From Macrotrachela quadricornifera (Eukaryota > Rotifera > Eurotatoria > Philodinida > Philodinidae): DNA of 64,000 nucleotides. The translations under genes were made by a program, and so were the position numbers. Below, in pieces: positions 11,819 through 24,410 of the stretch. How positions within the stretch are numbered: position 1 is the stretch's first letter; every line of letters begins with the position of its first letter. Where the stretch lies: assembly GCA_022393335.1 (NCBI GenBank), contig JAJEKB010021308.1, positions 1,925,285 to 1,989,284 of the forward strand, given 5' to 3'. Under the pieces are notes generated by a model. It was given only the letters and a program-made list of their open reading frames with translations. It was not told where the DNA came from and searched no databases.

Positions 11819-12184
11819 ACCCTATGAACCACAAAAAAACCGGCGGTCAACGAATCGTAGAACTGTGGAGTATACCGCCAAATAACCGTCGGTTTTCCAC
11901 GATTTTTATCAGTTTCTAACGGTTTACCGATGGCTTTTTCCTCTTCAACCGTTCGCTTTATGTTGTTTGTTTATCGATAAATTTTCACATACACCATGGA
12001 ATCATAGTATACATGAAAATTATTAATAAACAAATAACATAAAGAGAACGGTTGAAGAGGAAAAAACCGTCAGAAACTGGTAAAAACCACGGAAAATCGG
12101 CAGTTATTGGACGGTATAGTCCTCAGTTCTATGATCGGTTGACCGTTGGTTAATCGTCGGTTCTTTTTCGGTTGATGGGACATG
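11819..12184. mobile_element. Foldback element
   Basis: Two imperfect inverted arms of about 150 bp, for example ACCGGCGGTCAACG on the left against CGGTTGACCGTTGG on the right, and CCTCTTCAACCGTTCGCTTTATG against CATAAAGAGAACGGTTGAAGAGG near the centre, would form a long hairpin. Units A and D lack the segment. No ORF is present. Confidence 0.75.
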
Positions 12185-12371
12185 GTAAGATGTGTCATAA
12201 GATGATATACGTTTAGGTTTTTTCAATGTGTGGTCGTTTTCTTTAGTTCTCTATATGTATATGTGTTAGTCTATGTATATCTTTCTGGTGTTCTGTAAGG
12301 TATTTATCCCAGTGTATTCTCTTGATTTTGTCTTTGCGTTCTTTCTTATCAGGGCTCAAGGCCGTAGGCAA

Positions 12372-12396
12372 GGGGGGGGGGGGGGGGGGGGGGGGG
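12372..12396 (+). repeat. Poly-G tract (25 G)
   Basis: An uninterrupted run of 25 G lies in the left terminus of the hAT element. Its length may be affected by sequencing or assembly error. The reverse strand gives a spurious poly-proline reading. Confidence 0.95.
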
Positions 12397-13194
12397 CCAG
12401 GACCCACCCCGTAACATTTTCTCCTGTAATGCTGATTATTGACTCTTTTTAAAATCTGCACCCAGAATCACAGCGTTTTGAAACAGATTACTATGAATGA
12501 AGTAGTTTTCACTTAAAGTGTCATTATTATTTTATTCATTCCTGTTAAGTAGTGACAACTCCTTCCTTTTTCCTTATATTTCTCTCTATATTCAGATAAT
12601 TATTTTTCCTTCTATTGTAATGCCTTATGGATTTATGCTTTCGCTCTTCTTTTCTTTCATTCTCTCCTTGATATGGACTTTTCCTTTTCTTACGTTCTAT
12701 GAACTTTCTCTTCTTCATTTGTTGTTATACTATGTACGTGATTTTCCATTGTTGTTCATCACGTAGGATTTTTCCATATTTCGTTGGATGTTGTGAAGTT
12801 GATCCTTTCGGAAACACTTGTTGCTTCTATTTGGGTAATACCCAAGGATAATTGTAGCCGATATATTCGCATGATTTATTGAACAAAATCAGTGACTACA
12901 TATAGGTTTTGAAAAGATTTAAGAGAGAACACAGAGAGAGTACAGCTGAGAGAATAGAAGAATGCATGGCGTAATGAAAGAACACATATATAACAGAATA
13001 GAAGAATACCTGACGTCATGGAAGAATGCGCAAGAGATGATATCAGCTGATTTGAATACTTCTTAACAATGTTTCCTTCTCGTTGTTATATATATAGTAG
13101 TTGATTTTTGCAAATAAACCGAGTGGTTAAAGAAGAGTTAAAAAGCCGTTGACATTGCGGTGATATATATTTCAAGAAAACGCAAATATACAGA

Positions 13195-15873
13195 TTGAAT
13201 TACGGATACTTCAACTCCGCCGATTTCTTCATCAGAAACGTGCAATATGTTATTCTCAAATATTGTTGATACGCAATCAATCACCCCACCCGAAGTTACA
13301 TTGACAAACAGTACTAATGTAGTGACACCATACATTGAACCGATTACAAATCTTGTTTCTTTGGCATCTACTACCGTCCATCCTGACAAAAACGATATCG
13401 GTAAGCAATTCATATACTCTACGTAATATAGAATGGAAAGTTCATCTGAATGGCAGAATTATCATATGTAAGAAACTATTTAGGATTGTTCATCAACAGC
13501 CGACTAGTCGAATTAGATCCATCTCGAGCTTACGATTTATTAATAAATCCATGGACATCACCAGCATCATACAAGTATCCAAAGGTCAACATTGTCGGTC
13601 ATAATCGATCAGTGTGTACGCAAAGCTGGTTCAACGATAATTCGTGGATGTCGTATTCAGCTAAATTGGGTGGTGTTTTTTTTCGTTTGTGTGTACTATT
13701 TAATCGAACATCGTCGTCATGGGATCGCGCCGGCAACGCACTTGGACAGCTCATTGTCAAACCTCTTTCTGGTTCATTGTTAAAACAAGCAACTATTTCT
13801 CTTAAAAGTTATGAACTTAGTCAATACTACAAGTTATCAGTTGCTCAAGCAGCTGAATTCAGTGATCGACATATCAATCCAGAAAAAGATGTTGACTATC
13901 TTTTGCGAATTGCAGATGAAGAGCAGCGAGAAAATCGTCGAATTCTTCTTAGCACTGTAAAATGCGTGTTTTTTTTTTAGAAAAAACAATATTGCATTTA
14001 GAAAAGACGATGATGATGGTTTGCCTAATCATGAGAACAAAAGTCAAGGCAATTTTAAAAATCTCATAAAATTCCGATCAGATTCAGGAGATTCTGTGTT
14101 CTCAAATCATATTGAAAAGTGTGCCAAAAGCGCAATCTATTCAAGTCCTACAATACAAAACGAACTTATTATTTCATGTAGTTCATTCATTCAATCGAAG
14201 TTGTTAAAAGAATTGATAGAAAAAAATGATTTTTATTCCATCATTGCTGACGAAACGTCAGATATTGCTGGCACAGAACAGCTGTCTATCAATATTTGAT
14301 ATGTTTCAACATGTTCCAATATCAAGATTAAAGAGATATTCTTTGGATTTTATCCTTTAAATGATCTTACGTCTAATGGTATTGCTACAACATTAATTAA
14401 TTTTATTGAATCTGTCGGGCTAAAAGTGGAAAATATTAGAGGTAATGATTTTTTCGTTTAATTTTTCAACTTCAGATTATCGGGGAAAATTTAGTCGATA
14501 AACCATTAAGGATTTCTATATTCAGAATTAAGAAAAAAAAAGTAGTTTGATTTTGCTTTTCGTTGAAATGCTTTGAAAGAATCCAAAATACATCCAGTAA
14601 TTGGCGAGGACTATTCATATTCGTGTTTTAAAAGAATTTAATCTTAATTAAAAAATTTTCATAATTTTTTAATCAGGAAATCTGGTGATATATTTTCAAA
14701 TTTGTCAAAACTGCTTGATTGCTATATATTTTTAGGACAGGGATATGATGATGCTCCCATCATGAAAGGCCATTTGAATGTTGTTCGAAAAATTATACAA
14801 GATCTAGTAGTGCGTGCAATTTACATTCATTGTGCAAATCATAGTTTGGATTTAGTCTTGAAGAACTCGTGCGAGCTTAATATTGTCAAGTGATTTTTCA
14901 GCATTCTAAAGAGCGTGAGAAAATTTTCTCGACGAAAAACTTTACTGAAGTTAGTCGAAACCCGTTAGGTCGAAAAAAAGTTATCCGTACTGGTATTTCA
15001 TTAACTCTTTTCAGCTGTAATTATTACATTCGAACAAATTACCATTGATGGGGACGAAGAGAGTTGTGCATTAGCACGTGATTATTTAAAATCGTTATTG
15101 GACATTGAATTTTGCATATCATTGATCATTGTCTCGCGAGTCTTTGCTATAATAAAATCATGTACTGAACAATTACAGGTAACAACACTTGATTTAATCA
15201 AATGCTATGAGAGCATTGAACAAATGGCCATGCATCTCACCGATATGGTGTATGATGAGCAACGAATTAACAAGATGTACGATGAACTTATTACATTTAC
15301 CAGTGAACACAATATTTCAATTATACTTCCTACGCAATACAAAAAAACAGTGAAACAATTGTTCTCTGATGTCTATCAAACATTTGTGTCGAACACTATA
15401 ACAGAATTGTCTTATCGTTTCATGGAACATCAGCAAATAATTGTACGTATTTCTCGTCTCATTCCTTTACATGTCGTCTCTACTGAATTTAACGAACTCA
15501 AGGAAGTAATCGAATTCTATCTCGACGATCTACCTTCCAATGATATGATTGTGATCGATGGCGTTCGTATTGGTCTTCATGTTTGGAGTGCGACCGACCG
15601 GCTACTATTGTACAAGTTCTCGAATGGACACATAAAATGCAGGCATTTTATCCAAATATTTGGCAACTTCTCGAGTTATTTACTGTACTACCGGTGATAG
15701 TAGCCAATGCTGAACGATCGTTTTCAGTATTGAAACAAATTAAGATATATTTATGTAACAGTATGGGTGATGATAGATTAAGTAGTCTGGCTATTCTCAA
15801 CATACACAAGTCAATCATCAATGATGATGAAGATGGCATTCAAATTGTCGATAATTTCGTTCGACAGAAGTGA
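13195..15873 (+). pseudogene. hAT transposase (ZMYM1-like, TTF zinc finger, DUF4371), broken
   Basis: Recognisable blocks in order: a Ser/Thr/Pro-rich N-terminal segment (13195-13404); a TTF-type region with WFNDNSWMSYS and FFRLCVLFN (13450-13980); RSDSGDSVFSNHIE and FYSIIADETSD (14021-14299), where ADE carries a catalytic Asp; GQGYDDAPIMKGHLN (after an intron ending about 14735), the second catalytic block; HCANHSLDL; and the C-terminal dimerisation motif NAERSFSVLK (15583-15873). A frameshift lies near 14295, another near 15590, and sequence after 14893 is missing or degraded. Some breaks are real introns, for example a GT at about 13957 to an AG at about 14003. The order and motifs are those of DUF4371 hAT transposases. 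Confidence 0.85.
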
Positions 15874-16102
15874 CGAATCAAAATTAACTAGTGCTTGTTT
15901 TTTCTTATATTATTTATGGTTATTAATTCAAGTAGTTTATCGTAAATAAGCGTTTTTGTTTGAAATTTAAGAAAAGAAAATAAAGAAAGAAATACTAAAT
16001 AAAACGAAAATATTGACATTGAAAATCGCACGAGGAAGTTTTTTGTAGTTTTAGAAAAAGATTGAATTCGGACCCACCCTTTAAAAAATTCCTGGCTACG
16101 GG

Positions 16103-17131
16103 CTTGAATGGAGCCAAATGTACTCGCACGAAATCACTCGAAGTCATCTGGAGTCTCGGGATCAGCTCCTTCTCACTTAATTAATTCCCATAACAAAACA
16201 AATATGTTCTGATTTTGGGGAATAATTCCCATGACAGAACAAACGTGTTCTGTTTTTGGGAATTATATTAAAATAATTTCAAGAGAGAAATTACATACTC
16301 CAATCTAATGGAGACAAGTGGAATCATGGAGTTTGTTCGTTTCTCCTTAGTTTAAAAACAATTTCTGACAGATTCAGAAGAATTGGGTTTAAATTGGATT
16401 GGGACGAATTTTATAGTTGGAAATCGAGAACAGGATCGAGATACTCTATTAGAACTGATTAAAATCAGATTTTTTTTCTTATATAAGATATCTTTCTTGA
16501 GAACACGAATCAAATTCGAATCGAGCGGCCCGACAGATTGGCCCATCTAAGCTGGCTCGGGTGATCCCTTTCTCGAACCCTGTTTCTTATGATAATTTAA
16601 GTTTGTTCCATCTCTGTTCGCATCTCAGAGAATATAAACATTTTCTATTTCTGTATGATAAATATCCCTCTATGTGAAGATCATTGGATATAACTTCATA
16701 AATAAGCTTCGTATATACAACAATGAAAATAGGACATAATAGAGTGGAGCAATTATAATGTTAACATTGCATCTCAGCAACGAAGTTCATCTTCAATAGA
16801 TAATGTGATATTTGTGATTTGTTATGAAATTCCAACAACAGTATATGGTAATAAAAATGCATCGAAATTTGACGTAATCAATGTTTTTTAGAACAATTAG
16901 CATAGAAATAAACATAAGGTTATTCAAACCTATGATATAAACATCTGATAATAATAAACTTTAAAGTGATGACTTTAAAATGAGTATATGTAGCCAAAGT
17001 GTTAATTTGATATAATTTGTTGATAACCGAGAATAATATTTTTCATATGTTTATGCAACTGGATCAAAAAAAGTCCGTAATTTTATTTCAAAATGCATAA
17101 TATCAGTCTACATTGATTAAATAGTGAGTAA
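16103..17131. repeat. Inter-copy flank of unit B, paralogous to 1800-1985, 3290-3400 and 4900-6900
   Basis: From 16140 the sequence follows the unit-A flank with its insertions removed: the two MITEs at 5262 and 5683 are absent at about 16790 and 16870. The sequence resumes after the SINE at 17524 and continues to about 17880. No coding signal is visible. The short ORF around 16352-16546 corresponds to no conserved frame in unit A. Confidence 0.7.
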
Positions 17132-17509
17132 GCCACCATGGCTGAATGGTTACGTCGTTCGACACGTACCCACAAGGTACCGTGTTCAAACCTCGGTACC
17201 ACCGGCCATGGAATGACCTTGGACAAGTCACTAACGGTTATTTGTCTCGGATCACCCATCCGATAGCATACTGATTACATTGTTGACATACCATATAGCT
17301 TCTGTAGCTGGTATGTGGTTAGCCAGTGTGTATGGGGAGCTCAAGTAATTGAGCAAGAAGAACTCTGCGTCAGACTGGCCTTCTGTCCAGAGCTGCAACT
17401 AGTTATAGTTACAGGAAAAATATCGGACTTATAAAACTGTCCTTGGACAGCACTCTATATACTGAAAGGTAGTCGAAAGGCAAAGGTATTCTTTTTCTTC
17501 TTCTTCTTC
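17132..17509 (+). mobile_element. tRNA-derived SINE (378 bp)
   Basis: The 5' end looks like a tRNA: an A-box-like TGGCTGAATGGTTA and a B-box-like GTTCAAACCTC about 45 bp later, as used for RNA polymerase III. An unrelated body of about 290 bp follows, ending in a CTTCTT-rich tail. It is bounded by a perfect 14-bp duplication, TAAATAGTGAGTAA (17118-17131 and 17510-17523). Unit A (about 6510-6540) shows the empty site. The duplication and tail indicate target-primed reverse transcription, presumably driven by a LINE that is not in this window. Confidence 0.9.
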
Positions 17510-18397
17510 TAAATAGTGAGTAATTGCAGAACCAGTAAATGTTAGTGTTGACTTGATTTGACAATAGTTATTGATTTTATTAAAGATAATATTATGAACA
17601 GATATATCAAATAAACTAAACTAAATTCTCACAAAATAGATTCATATTCTTCAAAATTAAAACATTATGCAAAAAAAACAAATTGAAATTATCTTGACTA
17701 CATTTAGAAGATAATAATTGAAGAGTGCACATTAAAATGACGAAAACAAAAAATATGATAAGAAAAAATCCTGATGAAATAGATTGTTGTATTAAGTTGA
17801 AATATTCATATACGATAATTTATATAATGAAACATGTATCAATCTCTGTATAAGCAGAGAGAAAATGAATCTCCATTACTTAAATTTTTATCCTAAAGAA
17901 AATGAATATCAAATTTGAGTTGATCAAAACCAAAATGAAAATCTAAATCATAAAAGATTATTTGTTTTAATAATGATGAATGATCTAGAAAAACAAGAAT
18001 ATAGAGGAGACAAAACATGTTTATGAATCTCATTACCACCGAGTTTTTAAATTTATTTGCACTATTATGTGGAAAAACATGATTTTTCATCAATAACTGA
18101 TCATATTCGAATACTTAAGATTTTCATACCTATAACTAATTCATTTCAAAATGATCATGATGTTCATTAAAGATGATTGAATGAAAAAAAAAGATTAGTC
18201 CTCAATTTTCAGTATTCACAAAACGTGAATTTACTAATTATAATGATTGAGATGCTTCATTGATTGATCGATGAAGTCTTGAAAAAATGTTCGATAAAGA
18301 ATTAGCCATTGATGATGATCCTTGTGCTACAATAAAAGACATACAAGAGCAAACTGATTTAAGCTATGGTACCAGTCAGCGGATTATCACCACTCCC

Positions 18398-20950
18398 AAG
18401 CAGTCACTCGATAGGCATTTCGACGCATCGATATAAGCTTCCGATGCCCATCGAAACTCCAGATCGACCCTTCGGAGTGCCACTTTTCGATAGGTCAACC
18501 ACTCGGCGATGGGTACTTTTACAATTATTTCGTAGTTTTTAACCTTACATTTCGAGTGCTCGAAGTATGAAATCCGACAGGTATTTGACGACCACACTAT
18601 GTATGGTTTTCGAGAGAGCAAAATCGAAAAATTTCGAGTGGTCTATGTTTTATACGATTCCGAGCGGTTGTAACTTTCTAGGGTTTGGAGTAGTGGAAAT
18701 TTCGACCACTCGAATTTTTGACAAATTTCAAAAAAAATTCGAGCACTCGATACTGGCTAGATATTTTTTCAGAACGGTAGATTTGAACATATATACTTAC
18801 AAGCATCCGAGCCCTCGGCACCCATCGAATATAATTGCAGAACAGTAGGTTTGAACATATATACTTACGATTACGAAGCGTGTATGATGTAGATGATCTA
18901 AATATGACATTTTCATCTTGAATAAATCTATGTTTCATCTTGAAGCATAAAAAACTTCGATAGATTCTATTTTGCATATATATATATAATTTTGATTAAT
19001 TTTTTCGTAACAAGTATTGGAGAAGACTACTATTAATCAAAGGAATATTAATGCATAATCTTGACTATTCTTTTTTGAAAAAAAAGATGAGACGAGTTTG
19101 CTATTACTGGTAAAAAAAATTATTTTAATATATAATCTTAACTATATTTCCAAAAATATTTATGAGATGTCTGCTAACACCGACGATTGACAAAATAATC
19201 CTAGTGGCAAGAAGTTTTCCTGTAGTAAATAAAAATTTTGCGAGCAAGTATCAACTACATTATGTTATTTATTAGTTTATTCAAAAATATTGAAAGAATA
19301 TTGGAGAAAGAATTATGATAAATTTCATCCAACTACTCTCTTTAAGATTCGAATATTCAATTATTTCAATAGTTTCTCCATCATTAAGGAATCTGTATGA
19401 ATGTTTATGCAAAATACGAGATGACGATGTAAGAATAAGACAAGAAGAACGTGTTCGAATATAAATGTTGGGAATTGTTGAGAATGTTGAATTATTTGTT
19501 TTTAATTGTAATAAATGATGATGTTTTCTTGTTTCATCAATAAGATCTTCTAGTAAAAGAAGTATTTTTTCATTATTGTTTGGATCACCTAGAATTGCTC
19601 TAATGAGACCTAATTTAATTTGATTCCCAAATTCAAAGGAAACACAGTTGCTACTCTATCGTTTCAAATCACATGATGCTTCTACATGTTGCAATAAAAA
19701 AAAAGTCAATTCTTTTTATCAAATATTAACAGGCAAATGCAGAAAAAAAAAGAGTTGACAAACAATCCGCAGATTTGCACCGATATGAAGATAGGATGTT
19801 AACATTTTTTCTCAAGAAATGAGAAACTCTTTTAAACTTAACTTATTTTCTCTATGAGCTCAGTTATAGAAAACTCTATTTTCTGGTCTTCACGTTCCTA
19901 GATGGCTATAAATAAAATAAAATTTAATAAAAATCAATGTGCAAGATTTTAAGAAAATCTTTTAAACCGGAAACAGTTTCTCAGCTCAACTTCAAATAAA
20001 AAAACCAAATAAATTTGCAATTTGAAGTTACTTTATAATGAAGTTCTTTTTGATAAACCATCCGAATATCCATATAGCTCCAAGTACTCAAAAAATGATC
20101 CATTCTTCGAAATCATTTTTTATCAGCAATGGAAATATATTTATACTGCAATTTTAGCTCTAGGTGATCAATATCCTTATTAAAACCATGAAATTATTTG
20201 AAAATATTCAGCGAATAAAAATTAATTATATGACATTCTTAACTAAAAGTGAAAAGTAACTAAAAAACTTGAATTTCAAAGAAGTTTTGACTGATCAAAA
20301 ATGAATCGAATAGTGGAAACCGTTTGGTCGTTAGGTTTGCTGCCATAGAGTAATTGAAATTTCAATAAGATTCCACTGGTCGAAATTATGTCGAGCAATC
20401 GAAAATAACTTTTCGATATGTTCTTTTTATTCAAGTACTTGATATATGGATGGGTTTTGACCAGTCAAAATTACATCGAGTAATCGAAAATATCTTTTCG
20501 ATAGATTCATTTCTCTTCAAATAGTCAGCAGTTGGATAGTTTTCCAGTGGTCGAATTACGTCGAGTAATCGAAAATATGTTTTAGATAAGTTTTTCTCTT
20601 CGAGTAGTCAAAGTTTGACAAAGTTTCGAGTATTCGAAATGATGTCGAGCGGTCGAAAATAGCTTTTCAATATGTTCTTTCTATTCAACTAGTCCAAATA
20701 AGGATACTTTTCGAGTGGTCGGAACTGTATCGAGCAGTCGAATGTAGCTATTCTATAGGCTTCTTGTCTTCGAGTAGTCGACAATTCGATGACTTTCAAG
20801 TCGTCGAAAAGTATCTGAGGAGCCGAAAACGAATGTCCGATAGGAGAATGCTTTCGAGGATTCGGTTTTCGATGGGAATCGAGGGGCTCGATTATCAAAC
20901 AGAACGAGAAAAAAATATATATATCAAATTTCGACCACTCATCGCACCCA
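18398..20950. mobile_element. Composite insertion in mariner remnant 2 with GAGTGGTCGAAA-type repeats
   Basis: Both ends (18400-18850 and 20290-20945) are filled with degenerate copies of TCGAGTGGTCGAAA / TCGAGTAGTCGAAA in both orientations, so the ends are imperfectly inverted. A direct repeat, GTAGRTTTGAACATATATACTTAC, occurs at about 18776-18801 and 18845-18869 near the inner edge of the left end. The centre (18900-20280) is unlike the ends and contains an exon-like remnant. It is absent from remnant 1, which shows insertion. Exact termini and target duplication are unresolved. Confidence 0.55.
19290..19660 (-). pseudogene. Exon-like ORF remnant, unknown product, inside the composite insertion
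   Basis: On the minus strand an open frame without its own Met runs for about 110 codons and ends in TGA at about 19285. It includes IRAILGDPNNNEKILLLLED, ETRKHHHLLQLKTNNS and SYRFLNDGETIEIIEYSN, with balanced amino-acid use unlike the surrounding AT-rich DNA. I do not recognise the family. It could be a gene fragment captured by the element or an exon of a decayed host gene. Confidence 0.4.
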
Positions 20951-21299
20951 TCATTGGTCTTTCAACGTCTGCTTGGGCTCGTTATTTATCAAAACAACTT
21001 ACTAATTTCCAACGAAATGAACGAGTTCGAATCTGACAATAGAATTTTAGAAAAATTTAGAGATGAAACATGATGTTTGTGCAACGTAGCGCAACAGGCA
21101 ACAAGTCATGGTTTTATCACAAGCAAATTGGTCGAAAATCATCAAATGTTGATTGAATGGCAAAAAATAATTCTCAACCTAAAATAAATCATCGTAATAA
21201 ATTTTTTCTAAAAATATTATTTTCAAACATTTTCAGATTAACTAGTCTATTTATGATTTATTATGTGAAACGAGGACAAATTATAGACAGCTGCTTTTA

Positions 21300-21545
21300 A
21301 TATTCTCTTTCTCGTAGAGAAGAGTCTAGCAAACATTAATTGTCTGCTTGCTTACTTGCGTGTCTGCACTTCAATGATCATTAGGAGAATGAGATAAAAC
21401 TAAAGGAAAACATTTTCCATAAAGCTTGACCAAGAGGTAATCGAGAGCGGGAAATTCAAATCTGATGTTAGTTTTAATTATTTATTATCTTTCCCGTAGA
21501 GAAGAGTCTAACATTGATTGCTTCTATGTCCGCACCTTACTGGTA
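21300..21545. repeat. Partial direct duplication in unit C flank
   Basis: A word of the form TTTCYCGTAGAGAAGAGTCTA occurs at about 21309 and again at about 21491, each followed by AACATTRATTG, about 182 bp apart. No coding signal was seen. Confidence 0.6.
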
Positions 21546-21699
21546 AAAATAGTTCTGCTTGGAATATTATTTCTATGATACTAGTTAGAATTTTTTTTAA
21601 ATCCTTTTATAAAAGAACAAGATATCTGTGACATTACTTTTGGATACACTTAAGTATATTTTAAATTTGTATGATTTAATTAATGATATGAAAATTTGG

Positions 21700-21743
21700 T
21701 TTATTTTATTTTATTTTATTTTATTTTATTTTATTTTATTTTA
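21700..21743. repeat. (TTTTA)n microsatellite
   Basis: About nine units of TTTTA lie in the 3' flank of gene copy C; the same position in copies B and D has one or two units. It lies directly downstream of the stop codon on the minus strand and supplies AATAAA-like words there. Confidence 0.9.
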
Positions 21744-21761
21744 TAAAACATCAATGCAAAG

Positions 21762-24410
21762 TTAAACAATAAAATTCGGGAAAGATCGTACAGATACAAT
21801 TTCAAATTTAATTGTACTTCGAATTTCATGCAGTTTCTTCTGCATTTCAGATATTTGTTGTTTTAATTGTTCATTCATTGATTCATTTCCCACTAATTTC
21901 AATGTTATTTTTTTTAATTGATAACAATCATTTGTTAAATTTATCCATCGATGTAAATTTAATAGTTCCATGATATTTTTTATATTTGTTATAAAACAAA
22001 TACGTTGAAGGTCCCGCATATTTCTCAACGAACGAATTAATCGTTCCCAAAAATATAATTCATTATCTGGAAACGGTGCACTAAGTGATATCAATACAGG
22101 ATGGTTAACACATCCTGGAGAACGTTCAGTCGTACTAACGAAGTGACATATATAATGACGATTAAAAATTAATCTTTTACAATGAACTTCTAATCGTTTG
22201 ATGGAACTTGGAATTTGAGACAAAATCCATTCAAATTTATAGAACTTGACGTCATCAAAATACCAGAGAAAAAGACGAGAACAATTTGGAAAATAAGATA
22301 TATATTCATCGATTTTATCTGATGATTGTAAACTGATAAGTGTTAATGCTTTAATCTTTTGAAATGGAAGATGCCAGCTGAAATTTCTATTTAATTTTAT
22401 ATCATTGACACTAATTTTTAAAGAAACAATTTGTTCAGGATCGAGTTTTAAATGAATCAATCTGATCAATGCATCAGAAGGATTCGATACATGTAATTTG
22501 GCTTTCGATTCATAAAGTAAAGAAAGAATATTGGGAGAAAACGACTTAATTATTTGTTTTAATGAAAGATATTCAAAAATTTCAAGAAAAACATCCACAC
22601 AAAGAGGAGTCTTATTGATGAAATCACATGCCTTAAAGAAAAATAATAAGAATATTTACATAAAATATTAACTTTCATCAAATGTGATCTTCAAGATCTC
22701 ACGAGATTCAATTGGATAGAATTCGACTACTCATGAGTCTTCTGTTACAGTGAAAAAAAGATCAACTTACTAAATCTTGTTCATTAACATTACATTCAAG
22801 TCTAAACCAATTTATTTCTTCCAAAAATGTTGCACGATTTAATATTTCTCGTTTACGAGTCATTGTATTACCTTGAAACAATGTTTTGAATTAATATTCA
22901 GATATTGAAGAACCATCTTTTTGTTTATTTTCAATAAATCTCATCACTCCAATAAGTGTAGGATATTCACAAATAGGAAAATCATCGAAAAACGAAGTGG
23001 AAAATAAATTCTTCCAAATGTTTTTTAATCTAATTTAAATTTCGAAATCAATTATCCATTTGAAATTGATACTACTTACTCTTCTTTATTCGATGCTAAT
23101 GTTACATCCCATGGCCAAACAACAAAATTTTCAAGTAAACAATCAATAATTGTTATTGGACATATCTCATTATTAAACGGACTATTATCATCATGTAAAT
23201 AAATGAAAACTGGACGACGCTAAAAGAAAATAAACTTGAATTATCTATAAATAACTCGACATAAGTTTTATTAACGAACTTCTTTAAGTGTTTTTGGTAT
23301 ATGAAGAGCGATGTCACATGCATCTTGAAGAGCACCATTAAAAAATGTTTGACAAAATCCATAGCGTCGTTGTAAACAATTATTAAAAGATTCACCATCA
23401 TCTATTTCATTATTATCAATATTTTATAATAAATTAATAAATAACTTACGAGTACTATTATTGATCAATAGATGACTATTATTCTATAAAACAATAAAAT
23501 ATATCAATATTAAATATAAACTATTCGAGAATAATCATTCAATGAATAACTTACTAAAGTTTTATCATATTCTTCTTTGAAATAAATTAATTCACTTAAG
23601 AATGCTTCCTTAGTTGAATATTCTTGTGTACGTATTAATTTATCACCTTTAAGCAATGTTGTAAATTGATACTCACATTTTGATAACCAGAGTCTACTTT
23701 CTGGTGAAAGAGATGTTATAATAAGTAACATAGGACATTGTTCATCAGAAAATTCATTAAATAATGGAGTAAAAAATATTTCTTTCCAAATTCTCAATAA
23801 TCTATTTGTTCAAAAAACAAAAGAATTTTATTTTTTATAAATCAAAGTAAAATCATTTACTTATTTTTGTTAGACTCAGATGTGATATTATATGGCCAAA
23901 TAACATAATTTTCATTTAAATAGTCGATAATAGTATCTACACAGAATACCCTTTTACAAAACATATTATTTACGATATTGTTGTCCTTGTGTAAATAAAC
24001 AAGTAACGGACGTCGCTAAAATAACATTGAATTATCTATTATTTTCTTTTTCTTAAATAAATTTGAACAAACGTCTTCGATTTTAGATGAATTAAGAGCT
24101 GTTTGACAAGCATTAGGAAGAGTATCTTCACTAAATATTGGACAAGAACCGTAAATTGACAAAAAGTACAGGAGGAAATTTTTAGCATGATTTAATTTAT
24201 TATCATATTTATTTGAAACAGACACTAAAAGGAAAAAGATTTTTATTTATTTGAAATTCTAAATCAATGAAACAACTTACAAGAACTGTTGGTGGTGTGT
24301 TCCTCTTCATCATCAAAAAATATCTCATAATCATCTGAATCACTATCCTAAAGAATGAATAAATAAATAAGTAGAAATGATTTTCACATATTATAGTAAA
24401 TATTCACCAT
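21762..24410 (-). pseudogene. UAS-UAS-F-box-like family, copy C (in-frame stop)
   Basis: The exon layout equals that of copy B: start codon at 24408-24410 at an exon end, acidic exon, first UAS (exons around 24040-24225, 23860-24015 and 23550-23815), linker, second UAS (around 23278-23410, 23085-23222 and 22770-23030) and F-box-like last exon (22631-21762). In the last exon of UAS 2 the conserved Gln codon CAA of copies B and D is TAA (22893-22891). If translated, the product would stop before the F-box-like exon, leaving only two UAS domains. The rest shows no other break, so this is either a young pseudogene or a truncated variant. Confidence 0.75.

Larger units (their letters stand above)
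12352..16102 (+). mobile_element. hAT transposon with TTF/ZMYM-type transposase
   Basis: The ends are inverted: CAAGGCCGTAGGCAAG with a G tract on the left, and the reverse complement of CAAGCCCGTAGCCAGG on the right. Both sides also share GGACCCACC. The element interrupts the unit-B flank. Clean 8-bp duplications were not found, and some flank present in units A and D is missing on the right, which suggests a deletion with or after insertion. It encloses the decayed transposase described separately. A G25 tract (12372-12396) sits in the left end. Confidence 0.75.
18290..21300 (+). pseudogene. mariner-like transposase remnant 2, split by a 2.5 kb insertion
   Basis: The left part reads DDPCATIKDIQEQTDLSYGT up to about 18395. 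The right part resumes at about 20955 with STSAWARYLSKQLTNFQRNE, then SWFYHKQIGRKSSN and RRNKF-like sequence to about 21280. It is the sister of the remnant at 6960-8080. Stops and frameshifts are frequent, and the C-terminal half beyond the second catalytic region is missing. Confidence 0.7.

Noticed and set aside
12243..12461. Minus-strand ORF with a poly-proline run
   Set aside because: The prolines come from the G25 tract of the hAT left end; there is no domain or exon signal.
12840..13030. Possible LTR or promoter block before the hAT transposase, with repeated AATAGAAGAAT words
   Set aside because: No second copy flanks the element and no tRNA primer site was seen; it is probably hAT subterminal sequence.
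17132..17206. Possible tRNA gene
   Set aside because: A and B boxes are present, but the cloverleaf is imperfect and the sequence continues into a SINE body bounded by target duplications.
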